From: Jacaranda mimosifolia
Lineage: Eukaryota; Streptophyta; Magnoliopsida; Lamiales; Bignoniaceae
Direction of reading: 5' to 3'
Length of the DNA: 64,000 bases
Assembly (NCBI GenBank): GCA_018894105.1
Contig: CM032121.1
Coordinates: 3,643,007 to 3,707,006, forward strand
Numbering within the stretch: position 1 is the first letter of the stretch; each line of letters begins with the position of its first letter. Shown in pieces: positions 45,886-57,980 of the stretch. A model generated the notes under the pieces. It saw only the letters and a list, made by a program, of their open reading frames with translations, was not told the DNA's origin and did not search any database. Position numbers and translations under genes: made by a program.

Positions 45886-46217
45886 GGGCTGTTTGGTTTT
45901 GTTTTCTGAAAGTATTTTTATTTTTTTGGTGAAAAAAAATACTGAAAAGTTAGTTATAAATATGTTTTTGAAAATAAAATATTATTTGAAAGTTTTGTTT
46001 AAAATGTAATGATTATATGATTGAAAATATAATATTTTTATATTAAAAATCGTGCAAATAGGAGAAAATTAAAAGTAAAAATGGCGAGAGAGTGTAATGG
46101 TATATTTGAAAAAATATGCTGAAAATAAAAATATTTATAAAAATTAGGGAGAAATTGATAACTTTCTATTTTTATTTTCAGAAAAAAATGAAAAGAGACT
46201 TTGAAAACAAAACCAAA
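45886..46217. mobile_element. MITE with GGGCTGTTTGG-type termini
   Basis: Left GGGGCTGTTTGGTTTTGTTT, right GAAAACAAAACCAAACGGGC. About 330 bp, AT-rich interior. Confidence 0.55.
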
Positions 46218-46770
46218 CGGGCGCTTGATTAGAGGCTGAACTAATCTTAAATACGCATACAATCTATTTTTTATTACAATAACTAAATTAAGATATGGTC
46301 AAATCAGATTTCACAAGTCATATGACCAAGTCCACAATCCGAGAAGGCAAGTGCATTAGATTTGCCCTTTTCCCAAGAAAAATTAACACGTCAAAGTATT
46401 GTCACCCACAAGTGAAGTACGTGGAGTGTTAGCTTAGCTGTCAACTTGGTCGTATTTTAGCCAAGTAATTAGTTAACTAATGTACATAATAGATTAGTAC
46501 AACATTAACTGTTAAAACAGACAATTTAAGTCCCACTGTCGCAACCCAATGCACCACCAGCTGTGTCCAGAGAAAACTACCACTCCCACGTTGTATCCAT
46601 TCCTTTCACCTTTTCTTATGTACCAATTCAGTTGCCAGACGTACGGAGAAATATTATAAGTTGTATATTAGGATTTAAGGGTGGCAATGAACGAGTCCCC
46701 CGGCGAATTTATGATATTTTTAATTGGATTAAATATATAAAATACTTGATTTACTCATTGCCATTTGCTT

Positions 46771-47140
46771 AAGAGGGTGTTTGACTACAAAGGTATTTGG
46801 GTGGGCTTATAAATTTTTCAAAATATCTTATAAAATATTTGATAGCTTATAAGATGCTTATAAAATGTGAAAAATTATTAGGTAATTTAAAAAAAAAAAA
46901 GAGGTTATAAGCGAGTGTCTAACTTATTTTGAAAATTTTAACAAGCTAATTTAATTTTAATCATATTAATTACAAAATGTCATTACTAATATTTTATAAG
47001 CTCCAAACATATTATTTTATTCAAATAGTTTAATAATTTTTTTTAAAAAAAATATCTAATATCTTATAAGTTTTAAAAATATCTTATAAGATGTAGGAGC
47101 TTATAAGAACTTTTAAATAAAATTAGCCAAACACCCTCTT
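46771..47140. mobile_element. MITE with AGAGGGTGTTTG termini
   Basis: Ends AGAGGGTGTTTGACTA and TAGCCAAACACCCTCT are inverted repeats with one or two mismatches. The interior has inverted TATCTTATAA words. Target duplication not clear (TTA on both sides is possible). Confidence 0.65.
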
Positions 47141-47940
47141 ACTCCTCTTTGAATCTAAAACGTAACTCGTCTCACTTTGAGTCTTGAACCTAACAAGGCT
47201 AATTTTTTGGACTCAATTTTTACTTTTTTTAATTAAAAAAATACATACTCTTGCATTTAAACCAATTTAATATATACTCAAAATTGTTGCAAGCACAACA
47301 TTTATTACAATTTTAAATTTTACAAACTTTATCATAAAACCTAAATCTTAATTTTTTGTTCATTTTACATGTATACATCTATCTTTTGGAGTGGGTTAAG
47401 GACATATTACAAATTTAATTAAAACACAACCCACCATGAATTCTTCTGTAGATATATAAAATTAGGAATTATTAACCCCTACTAAAACCCATTTTTTAAA
47501 CTTAGAACACGTCTCACTTGAACGCATTTGGGATGAATTCGGATTTAAGAAAATAATTTTAAAATAAAATTTTAAATAGCTCATATAAAGTGAATTGTGA
47601 ATTATGAAGTCATTATAATAATTCAAAAGAATAGTTTAAAAAGACCTAGACCAAGACCACGGGGTCATATAAATATTTTGGGCATATGAAAAAATAATTT
47701 AGACCCAATAGTATGTAATAATCACTTAAACTACTGAGGTCCATAAATTACTTTAAAAAGTTTATTTCACCACAAAATAATAAAAAATATTTCTTCTATC
47801 TCAATTTCTATAAATATTTTATTATTTTTTACGGACATTTCAAATTTATTGATGAAAAAGATTCTAATATATATGCAAGGGATACTATTTTCTCATTTAT
47901 AAATGAGTTATTATATACCTAAAAAAAAAAGAAATAATGA

Positions 47941-48231
47941 GAATGCTTGGTTATGTTTTTTGGGTGATTTTATTATGTGTTTTGGGAGAATGAATTATTG
48001 GAGAATGTAAAATTTATTTTTTGATATATTTGTTTATATTTTGGGGGATATATTTTTTATTGTGACAGTCAAATCAATATTTTTTTGTTAAATTTTTGGG
48101 GTAAAAATAAAATTAAATAATTTTTTTCAATGTATATATTAAAAAATATATATTTAAAAAAGAAATGAGAATATATTTTGTTATATTTCTCAAAAACAAT
48201 ATTGTTATGAGAAACACAACCAAACACTCCC
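47941..48231. mobile_element. MITE, family of 27182-27513
   Basis: Starts GAATGCTTGGTTATGTTTTT and ends AAACACAACCAAACACTCCC. The interior shares TTGTTTATATTTTGGGGGA and GTCAAATCAATA with the copies near 27-28 kb. It lies about 240 bp upstream of the PB1 gene. Confidence 0.6.
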
Positions 48232-48468
48232 AAACTTTCTCTTCCCAATATTTGATCTGCTATTAATGTCCCAATAAAATTTTAGATTATTTTTTCCCTT
48301 GTTTACTTTTCGCTTAGCTGAGCTGGGGGCATGATGTAAGCGTAATTACCGCGCCACGCATGACGCTCCAGCTATCACTGTGGAGTGTAGACTATTATTT
48401 AACCTCAATTCTTCCCCCTTTCCACTTTCGTCCTCTCCGCCCCTCGCTCTCTCTTTAAGCCACTCTAG

Positions 48469-50587
48469 ATGGAGTCCCCACCTCCGCCACCCTCCGCCGC
48501 TTCGGCCTCCGTCGCCACCTCTCCCCGCCCACCCATCGTCCCCTCAAAGCTCCGTCTAATGTGCAGCTACGGGGGCCACATAGTCCCGCGGCCCCATGAC
48601 AAGTCCTTATTCTACGCCGGCGGCGAGACACGCATCGTAGCCATGGACCGCCGCACTACTGCCGCGTCCCTTTCTGCTCTCTCCAGCCACCTCTCCCGGG
48701 CCATCTTCCACAACCGACCCTTCCACCTCAAGTACCAGCTCCCCGAAGAAGACCTTGATTCGTTAATCTCTGTTATCACTGATGAGGATTTAGCCAACAT
48801 GCTCGACGAGCACGATAGAATTGCTCCGCCAGCTCGCATCAGACTGTTCCTCTTCCCCGTCAAGCCCGAGTCCGTCGGTTCGGCCCTGCTCGACCCGAAA
48901 TCGGAGTCGTGGTTTTGTGACGCTTTGAAGAGTACGGGGATTTTGCAGAAGGGACAGTCTGCGGATTCTGGGTTGTTGATGGGCATTGGTCCGGATTTGG
49001 AGGCTCCGGTGGGGAGTGGGATTAATAGCGGCGGCGAGGGTAAGCTCGGGGCTGAGTCATTAGTTTTGGAAACGAGTTCGTCATTCGGGTCGAGTAGTTC
49101 CTCGTTTTCCACGTCTAACTCGCCGCCTATTGGGATTGTCCACTGCGATGAAAAGGGGTTGAGTTTGCTTGACAGAAAGATCAGGGTGCCCTCATCAGCC
49201 TCTATTGAAAGGTATTCAATTTTTCATATGTTATATACTTATAAATTGGAAAGTGCTCTGAAGAATTGTGTTGCACAATTTCGAGTGCAAGTTGCGATTA
49301 ATAATAAAGGGGATGGATAGTAACTTAATTTATACTTTTTGTGCACAATTTGGTGAACAAGATGATGTATATTTATACAAATTTGTTCTTCGGAATTTTT
49401 TTTACTGTGGACTTTATTGCTCTAGAGGTCAGAGAAACTTTTTATATCTGGTTGTGGCCATCACAATCAAGCTTGTTAATGTCATTAGATGTGTTAGATT
49501 ATTGCACACTTAAAGCGATGAGGTGGAAGGAGTTGAATTTTTTCATATTTGTGTTAATTGTTTAATCAGCTCAACAATGATTTGCCTTTGATTTTGCTGG
49601 AGAGTCAGTAGTAGCTAATGTAGTTTAGTTTGATACTATCATATGAATGAATATTATTGACACGTCTTAGCGAAATCGTTTGTTAGTAGTTTGTTAAAAC
49701 CTCTGATATTGTCAATGAGAAGGTGGTGACTGTAGGTGTTTATAATTTTCATGCACAGTGAAACTAGTGTTGGAAGTTTATCCGCTCCACCAAAACCTGG
49801 AAATTTCCAAGAGCCACTGATTGAGGTAGGTCCAGATGAATCCTCAGCAAATCCTGTTTCTGAGCATTCATATAATATTACAATGCAGAAAACAGTCGAG
49901 GTACTTGGACATCCTTTATCTCAGCTTCCGGATGGAAAGAAGCAACAACAAGAAACACAGTTATTTCAAGGAGGTCTACATTATGTACCTCAATATGCGG
50001 ATCCCATGCCCATCTCACCTTACTATCCTGTATATCAAATGCCAATGCATCCGCAGCATATTTCTTGTCCACCCAATCAGCCATATCCCATATATTTGGT
50101 GCCTCTAAGACCAACTCAGTATCACAATATGTCAATGCAGTGTAACCCCTTTGATGCCAATATTACTAGTTCTTCAAGTCGACCCCCTTTGCATCCACAG
50201 GCTGCAGTGATCACCCAACCTGTGGCCCATAAAGAGGTATTTGGAGCTCAAGTAACTGAATCAGCCACAAAAGTTTACTGCACTGTTCCTGCCGCAGCAC
50301 AGGTAGTTAGCATACCGTCTAATCAAGGTCAACTAGTTATGGGGCCTCCTGAGCCCCAGATTGCCTCCGAACCAGTTACTACTGCTTCAGTGGTACCTCC
50401 CATACAGGGTGGTGAATTCGATGAAGATATTGCATACAACCAAATATACAAAACTCAGCCTTCACCCCCTATTCTGCCTTCTCAGTACCAAACGATGGCA
50501 AAGGGAACAACAATGCTTTCAGAATCTTCAGTCCAGCTGCAGCCAAACCAAGCAGCAGGCAGCTTTGCATCCTCAATAATGCCATGA
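48469..50587 (+). CDS. PB1-domain protein
   Basis: Two exons, 48469-49211 and 49759-50587, joined in phase 2 across GAAAG|GTATTC ... CACAG|TGAAAC, giving 523 aa. Residues ~27-125 are a PB1 (octicosapeptide/Phox/Bem1p) protein-interaction domain: KLRLMCSYGGHIVPRPHDKS, then YAGGETRIVAMDR, then DEDLANMLDEHDRI, which carries the acidic OPCA-like patch. The rest is low complexity: serine-rich SSSFGSSSSSFSTSNS before the intron, then proline/glutamine-rich sequence (PQYADPMPISPYYPVYQMPM). The layout matches plant PB1 proteins of the Arabidopsis At5g64430/PAL OF QUIRKY group, which act as scaffolds at the plasma membrane. The role here is inferred only from the family. The first ATG opens the conserved MESPPPPPSA start. 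The intron holds no frame of note. Confidence 0.88.
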
Positions 50588-51666
50588 GAGGAGGAGAAAA
50601 GATTGTCGCAGATGTTCTCTCTTCTCTTCTCCGTCTGTTTCTCTCTGTAGCTTTGTCAATATTCTGTTGGTCTGGAGTTGCAACAATTTGTGGATGAGTA
50701 ATTCCGAGTGATGTCACTTTATGGAGGAGAGGTCAAGATCTTAAGATTGATTTCCTTGTTAATTTGAATGCTCTGCTGAGACATTAGGCCTATTATTTTC
50801 ATTGTATTGGAGGGTTTGATATGTGGAGATATATACCCGCTCAAGGTGTAGAAGTCAGCTGGAATTTTGATACAATTTGTTCATTTGTTTGTTTTTTCCA
50901 CTATATTTGTTTCTTCATTTTACCAGTTTGTGAACTTTGTTAAAAGAATGTACCCTGTTGTGGAAATACATTGTATCCGCTGAAAAACTGCTTGTTTAAT
51001 ACAGATGGACTCAGAAATTGAGCTGTATAGTTGAATTTCCCATTGCATCCAGTGAAATTTATGTTCCCATGTAGTTCTTGATTCTCATATGCAATTACCA
51101 GTGGGAGATGATTTACTCTTTGATTTTAGCTGAGAAACAGGATATGCTTGTTTGGATGGTCTCTCTTTCACTTCCCTAAGTATAGCCTCCAAAAATTGCT
51201 ATTCTTTGCTAACCTATTCTTTTGCTTTCATTGAAGTTATTCTATCTGGCTGTAGTTTGTCTGAGTGCACTGCTAGGCAGGTTGACTAATATTTCCGTTA
51301 ACTGTGTCCTGCAAACATGATATTGGATAAGCTGCATACACACAAAGCATGGAATACCTGTGAGGTACTATTCATTTAACTGGCCGTAACATTTTTCTCT
51401 GTAATAATGCTTTACTATGTGAGTAACAGCAATGGTGAAGATCTTGCAGTATGATATACATATGCTTACACAGCATGGTGATATTTGTGACTTTACTGCT
51501 TATTGTTGCTGAACATAGCATTACTCTCCAGTCTCCAGCAAATAGGTGGTGTCAAATTTTCCAGGGTGTCAGGGCTAACAAATCCAAACCTGGAAAAACA
51601 ATCAGCAAAAATAATGAACTGACTTTGCAAGACAGACCTTTTTGTTTTGAAATTCTTTTATACTGG
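50588..51666. other. Shared 3' region of two convergent genes
   Basis: 3' UTR and downstream sequence of the PB1 gene (to about 51050), then the 3' side of the PMI2-like gene. No further coding region. The short frames here have no family features. Confidence 0.5.
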
Positions 51667-53626
51667 TTATGGATTTCTCTCGGTGCTCTTTCCACTGAAG
51701 AACTTGGCTATACTTGGCATCACAGTTCTTCTCCTCCTCACTGTGAAAGACGTTGATCTAGGAGTTCCACGAACTAGTGGAGATGCAGATTTTCGGGCCT
51801 TTCCTCGTCTTGGTGGTGTTAGTTTAACGCTTCTGTTCATTGCTTTGCTTTGGAGTGCAGTCTCGGGCTTCAATTCTTCAGGTTCCATCCTTTGCCTCCA
51901 ATTCTCAAAGCCGTCATCAATCATTTTCTTTGCATTTGTTGATCCTTGATTTTTTTGAACCTCGCGTTCTTCCTCCACTCTTAGCTCTCTAGTTTCTCTT
52001 CGCAGGAGCTCGGATTTAATCTGAATTTCTTTCTCGCTTGCCTTTAGAGCTTCAATCCAAGCCTCAGCTGCTGCAACCTTCTTGTCTGCTATTTCCTTGG
52101 CTCCAGCTGCATGCCCCATCAGGTACTCATATTCAAACTTGGATATAGTTATTGTTGAGCTAGGCCGAGAAGCTGAAGCTCTATTTCTTATTGTCTTCTC
52201 AATAAGGGCTTTAAGATTCTCAAGGGCTATTGCTTCTGATGACTTGACTGCTTTGAGATCTTGAACTGCAGCTTGTAATCTTTCCTCAGCCCAATCTATC
52301 TCTGTCTCTGTTCTCTGAATGTCCGCCTTGATGACTGCAGTTTCCTCGCTCATCAGGGACCATTCTTTCTTCGCTGTATCAGCTTCTGATTTGAGCTGTT
52401 CAAGCGTGAGCGACAGATTTGAAACCACTGATTTTGCCTTGTCTTCAGCTGCAGATGTTGCTTCCAGCTTGGCTTTAGCTCTGAGAAGCTTTGAATTCAG
52501 ATTCTGAATGGTCATATCTGATTTCTCTTCTTTCTTCTTTATTCGAGCTGTTTCTTCTGCAACATGCTTGAGTTCATTCCGGACAACATCCATGGAAGTC
52601 ATAAATTGGAAGCTCTCTTCTTTAACTGAAGCCAATTCTTTCTTTGTAGCCTCCAACTCTTCCATTACAGATGCCAATAAAGATGCAGAACCAACCGATT
52701 CGTCCTCTTCTTGGAGATTAGACTCAACTTGATATCTCAAACTTTCATTTCTTTCTAGTCCCTTGTCCATTTCCTTAGCTTGCTTTAGTTCACTCAACAC
52801 ATTGATATCCGACATTGTAATGGCCAGTTTTGTTTCCAGCTCTTCTGCATCTTCAATTTCTTTAATCATATTCTGCTTTTTCTTCCAAGTTTCATCTATT
52901 GCAGCTGAGTATTTCGCTCTCATTTCTCTTCTTTTAGCTTCAATTTCTTCGTACTCCTTAATGGCCTCAATTCGAGCCAACTCAACCAGGACATGCTCTT
53001 CATTAATTTCCTCAATCTCCTTGTTAAGTGCTTCAACTGAACTCAAGTAAGATTTTGTCTTGGACAAGGAATCGTCTGTTTCTTTCCTGGCCCTTCTCCT
53101 TTCTTCCAAAACAGAAGCCATATCCATCTTAAGCTTACTCAACTCTCGTTTTATCAATTCCAACTCTTTCATCACTTTCACACACTCAGAGCTTACAGGG
53201 CTCCATTCTCCTTTTTTTCTTTTACTCATCTTCAGTCTCTCCAAGTCTCCCATCTGTTCTTTTGCTCTTGAATTTGATTCTTCAATCCTTAGAGTCAGAT
53301 CTTTTACCGTCTTCTTTGCAGCATATAGCTCTGATTCTGCTTCAGCTGTTACTGATTCTGCAAGCTTTCTGCTCTCGTCTAACTGGTTAGTATCCCTCTT
53401 TGCCTGATGAAGCTCTCTTGTTCTGGTATAAGGCTTCTAAAGAATACATCACTATAGCATCATTAACTAATTGAAAACCAGGAGAACAACTAAAGAGCAT
53501 AGAGTTCTAAGAAATGCTTTCCCCCCATACCTCAATATAATTTGTCTGAAACTTCTTGATTTTAGGACTAATGGCTGCTTCAACCGAGCCAGTTTTCCTC
53601 TCACGCAACTTGCCTCCATCCATCAT
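51667..53626 (-). CDS. PMI2/WEB-family coiled-coil protein
   Basis: Two exons on the minus strand, 53531-53626 and 51667-53436, phase 0 junction (YIE|KPY), 621 aa, starting MMDGGKLRERKTGSVEAAIS. Nearly the whole protein is heptad-rich coiled coil (for example SKLKMDMASVLEERRRARKE and ELEATKKELASVKEE). Before the end comes the family signature ITISKFEYEYLMGHAAGAKE followed by IADKKVAAAEAWIEALKASE, then a basic C-terminus (PPRRGKARKSASP). GSVEAAI at the N-terminus and RELHQAKRD in exon 2 fit the DUF827/WEB proteins, most closely PLASTID MOVEMENT IMPAIRED 2 and PMI15, which work with WEB1 in light-driven chloroplast movement. A second ATG follows directly (53623). Most plus-strand frames inside this gene are antisense shadows. 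The assignment within the family is moderate. Confidence 0.88.
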
Positions 53627-55093
53627 TGCCAGAGTCTCCTGTCTCCACGCACTAACCCGGACAAACCCTCTTCTCAAAATTTCCTGCCCATGTTTGCATT
53701 TTAGAGATCATCTCAAAAACCATCTAAGAAATAGACAATTTCTGTCTATAAGAGTGATAATAGAATATGCCAGAAGCAGAAAATTAACTCCTGCAGATAT
53801 GGACATACCTGAAACCGTACCAGAAAAGGCCAGAAATTTGCTTCAACCTGGAAATATTGGTGGTGTCTCCAGGCTCCAGATTCCAGATCTCCCAAGTTTA
53901 TGAAGTAGTGACTATAATACAGAAAGGACAGATAAACTGCTGGTGGTTGGCTGTTATTGTTTGCATCACCAGCCATTGGAATTTCTCTCCGTGGACCCCA
54001 AGGAAACTGATGCTAAAGCTACTTGGCAGGGAAAGAGGGGTGACTTCACCTACCTTAGCATATTTCTTAAAATGTCATGTGTTTGTCCCTCATCATTTTG
54101 ATCACCAGGTTTTATCTTTAATAAGTGTCTTAATCTCGATTAAGGATCATTCTTGTGGTGAAATATTTAGGCTTGTCCTTTCTAACCCGACGGCCAATTC
54201 TGAATCTTGTTGTTTTTAGTGTTACAGAATGTCTAATTGTGTCTCGTATCGGAAAAAAAATCGAGGATTTTTAAATCAATTTATAAGTTATTTTCCTTAC
54301 TATACATTTTTGTAAGGACAAAACTCCTTAGTATATCGTACGATAATATATTTTGAAATAAAGCTTTTCACGGATTTGAGCATTATCAGAGAAATTATAT
54401 TTGGATATAATTAATAAGATTCTTGGAATGAAATATTCAAATGTAATTTCGATACTACGAGAATATTTTAAATGCATTGAAGAAAGCCACAAAGAGCATC
54501 TAATTTGAAAGTTGGGACAATGGTAGTAGGAAATACAAATGGGTTTTATCTCTTAAAACAAGAGAATGACAAAGATTCATTATTTGACAAATTATCCATA
54601 GACTAAAAGATGCATGATCTGCCACGTTACTAAGTGCTCAGCCATTCGGCAGAAGAATTATGTATTGCTTCCGAGGTTGATTGATTACTTACAAAATACT
54701 TGTAGCAACACACAAAAAGACATATATCTATCAAGTTTAATTTAAGATATTATGGAAAAATTGTGGAAAGGAAAAAAGAGATTTAATTTTTTTTTTTTTT
54801 CTATACATTATGAGTATGTTAGAATTTGAACTTTTGATCTCCCATACACTAGGAAAGGCTTATTATATGTTTCAAATTATTGATCACATTCTAAAACATA
54901 ATTTATACAAGAAGACACTAGAAGATTCGTGTGTGACTATAAAATATGAGTCTTTTCCAACACTATAAATAAACTCGTCCACAGGAAATTAAGGGACATC
55001 GATCATACACTTGTTAGCCATTGACTTTCGATTTATTTTCTTTAAATTCATGTTCTTTATATTTTTTTGTTGTATTTACTTTTTCTTTAATCC

Positions 55094-55125
<32 letters not shown>

Positions 55126-55217
55126 TTTTTTTAAGTAGCTTTCTTGTTACTAGCTTTCTTTATCAAGCTTTTCATTAGTTTCCAAAGTATAGTTTAGATA
55201 ATTTAAAACCCTGAGCC
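53627..55217. other. Upstream region and spacer
   Basis: Promoter side of the PMI2-like gene, then anonymous sequence. It has a SINE scrap at 54800-54885 (minus strand GGGAGATCAAAAGTTCAAAT) and a CT microsatellite at 55091-55119. No gene recognised. Confidence 0.4.
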
Positions 55218-55225
55218 TCTTTAAG

Positions 55226-55677
55226 TAGAGGTGTAAATGAAATGAGATGATTCGCAAACAGTTCGAGCTCGTCAGTTAAATAAGTTGAGCCGAACTCAAT
55301 AATATTCGGCTCGAAAAGCTCGCGAGCCTAAACAAGTTTTTTTATATTTCGTATATATAGTTATATAAAATAAGGTCCATAAAGAAGATGAAGATGATGA
55401 TGATGATATTTTGTTTGTTATTTTTAAGAAAATAATAAATTTTTTTCAAAAGTTTATAATTATAGATTTTATTTTGAGCCTAAATGAGTTCGAACTAATT
55501 CAAATTTATACAAGCTTGAGTTTATCCGAACTTATACAAATCGAGTTCTTCTGTTAACTTGTGACGAGTCTTATCAAGTCAATGAGCTTGATAAGGTTTG
55601 CCCGAACCTTCGTCTAATCAACGAGCCGAGTTTGAGCTTGCTATATTCGGGCTCAAGTCGGCACGTTTACACCCCTA
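55226..55677. mobile_element. 452-bp hAT-like MITE with target duplication
   Basis: Ends TAGAGGTGTAAATG and CGTTTACACCCCTA are inverted repeats, flanked by TCTTTAAG (55218-55225) and TCCTTAAG (55678-55685), an 8-bp duplication with one mismatch. GAGCTCG and CTCGCGAGCC words recur inside. A truncated relative lies at 2743-3035. Confidence 0.75.
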
Positions 55678-55685
55678 TCCTTAAG

Positions 55686-56461
55686 TGAGCTTCATGACGC
55701 ATTCTTTAAAAGAGTAGATAAAGACCTCTCTTCAATTTGATATTTAGGAATCAGATGAGATTTGATCCTATTATTCAATAAAGGTGATAAATGCGATGAA
55801 AATCCTTCAACATTTAAGTCAATCTTAAATTTGTAAAGGAAGGCGATTCTCCTAAATTTCAATGACTTTTATTTTGAATTACAAGTTAAAATAACAAGTG
55901 TTGAATCCTATTTAGAGATCCGTGAGGAATATGAAAAGATATCCATTTCCTTTTATCCCACATCAGGGGTACAAAGCAAAATGAATAACATAGACCAATT
56001 AAATATTTTCAAAATGAAACTTATTATGATTTGGATTAATATGATTCACATAGACCATTGATTTAGAATCGATGGTTAAGTTGGGACTTGACATCAATTT
56101 CTAAGTCTGAAATTTGATACATGGAATATTGTTGTGCAATTATAGGTTATTAAACTTGCTAGGTAGTTTTGATAGTTAATTTAAAGAATGATTGAAATAT
56201 TTAAGAAAGAAAGTGGTTGATGATCTTGATCTCCACATATGGGATCTGACATTCGGAATTTACAACTATAAATGGTTAAGACTTAGTGAGAGGCCTCCAA
56301 CTAAAACTCTTTAATTCATAAATTAAGGAAAATGGTATTAAAGAAAAATGTACGAAGAAAAGCTCATGGTCCTAGCAAAATGGCATGAAGTACAGCTAGA
56401 ATGCACAGAATCATGTAAATAATATACGTTAGTATAAGATATTATGCTCGAATCGGATGTA
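55686..56461. other. Spacer, nothing recognised
   Basis: AT-rich, no frame with family features and no element ends. Confidence 0.4.
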
Positions 56462-56572
56462 AATTTTTATTTATACACACACACATCAGAAGCTCATTCG
56501 GGCTCGAACTCCTGACCTCCCACCTTATGTGGAAGACTTATGTCATTGAGCCACAAGCCACTCGACCGAATC
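56462..56572 (-). repeat. tRNA-derived SINE fragment
   Basis: Minus strand: GTCGAGTGGCTTGTGGCTCA (A-box region), then GGGAGGTCAGGAGTTCGAGC (B-box region), then GAATGAGCTTCTGATGTGTG. It retains the head, and the 3' body is lost. Confidence 0.6.
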
Positions 56573-56693
56573 GAATGTAATTGAAGCAATAATGATTCGA
56601 GTTAGAATTCGAATTAGTCCAAGTCAAATCAGATCAATTTAAAAATAAATAAATAAAGATCTTAACTTATTTAGGGCAAGTTTGGTTCGTGAC

Positions 56694-56916
56694 ATTACAT
56701 GGGATTGGAGGAAATAATTATTTTCAATTCAACATTTGGTTTATGAGATTGTATACACACAAGCCCTTGATTTATTATTGGGCTCGTATATATAAACTTA
56801 ACATATGGTATTATTAATCCCACCCTCACCCATGAGATAAATTATCCTACCTTTTCATGAGGTAACATATCACGAGATAACTAACCACAAGATAAATTTA
56901 AAATCCAACTAAACTT
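56694..56916. mobile_element. MITE, family of 22235-22465
   Basis: Starts GGGCAAGTTTGGTTCG after TTA (56691-56693) and ends AACTAAACTT before TTA (56917-56919), with the last few terminal bases lost. The interior is colinear with 22235-22465. Confidence 0.6.
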
Positions 56917-57024
56917 TTAGGAGATATGCTTGACCTACATTGACATTTTTATCCTATTAGGATGAATCAAGCTTAACCGCCACCAAAATTTTGAGTCACA
57001 CGTTTTGTTTGAGAGGATAATTTT

Positions 57025-57040
57025 GGGGGGGGGGGGGGGG
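57025..57040. repeat. Poly(G) run
   Basis: About 16 consecutive G residues. Could form G-quadruplexes. Length is uncertain, as for any homopolymer. Confidence 0.9.
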
Positions 57041-57202
57041 ATTGATTTTGATGGATTTCTAATTCTAAAACTTTTGAGGGTTTGAATATATATGTTATAT
57101 AAATTTGACAACTAAGAAGTTTTGATCCACTTTCAAGTACTCAGTTTTTTGAAAATTATATGGGTAATCAAAATTTGCATGATCAAAATTGCAATACCTT
57201 TG

Positions 57203-57638
57203 GCCTTGTTTGGTTGTAAATTCCCAATACATTTTTCAACTCTCAAAATTTAAATAAACAAACAATACACATTTCCTAAAACCCACTTTCAAAACACAAA
57301 GTTCATTCCCCAAAATATCCTTACTATTCACTCTCTAATATATTTCCCAATACTATGCTACTTGTCATAAATATTTCCTTCATATTACACATATATACAC
57401 ATACTATCAATAATTCAATCTATATATACACATATATAAATAATTTAAAATATTTATTTTAGCCCACCAACTCAACAAAAATGTTATAAATGTCAAAATA
57501 CAACTAAACAAATAATTTTCTCCCAAAATATTTTCTACCTACCACCCATAATACAAACAAACAACCATCACATTTTTTAACCTCACTCCCCAGAAATCAT
57601 ATTTTGGCAAAATATTCCAATTGGCAACCAAACAAGAC
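57203..57638. mobile_element. MITE with CCTTGTTTGGTTG termini
   Basis: Ends GCCTTGTTTGGTTG and CAACCAAACAAGAC are inverted repeats, flanked by CTTTG on both sides (57198-57202, 57639-57643), a possible 5-bp duplication. It lies about 340 bp upstream of the RELCH homologue, in its promoter region. Confidence 0.65.
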
Positions 57639-57980
57639 CTTTGTTTCCAGATGGTGCATGGATCACTTTACACTTTACAGTCATAAGGGTTGACCATAAA
57701 GTCTATGCGTTACATCTATCAATGCTATAACTCCACGTCAAGGGAACACCAACATTTCTACAGTTTGCATAGCAGCTGATCATTCCTCCCCTCGAATTCC
57801 GTATAAATCCCCTTCCGAATATTATAAATTGAAAATTCCGAAGCTCTAATAGCGTCCAAATCTCCACGCTCAACAGATCTCAGCCCCCGAGAACTCAGAC
57901 GCCAAAAAATGTGGCATGATTCGCTGCAGCATAGGATTTGATTCAATAGGCGGAATTGGAATTGAGATCGAGAATTCCAA

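Noticed and set aside
52082..53407. Serine-rich plus-strand frames
   Set aside because: Antisense of the coiled-coil gene. Their serine content mirrors the gene's glutamate, lysine and alanine codons.
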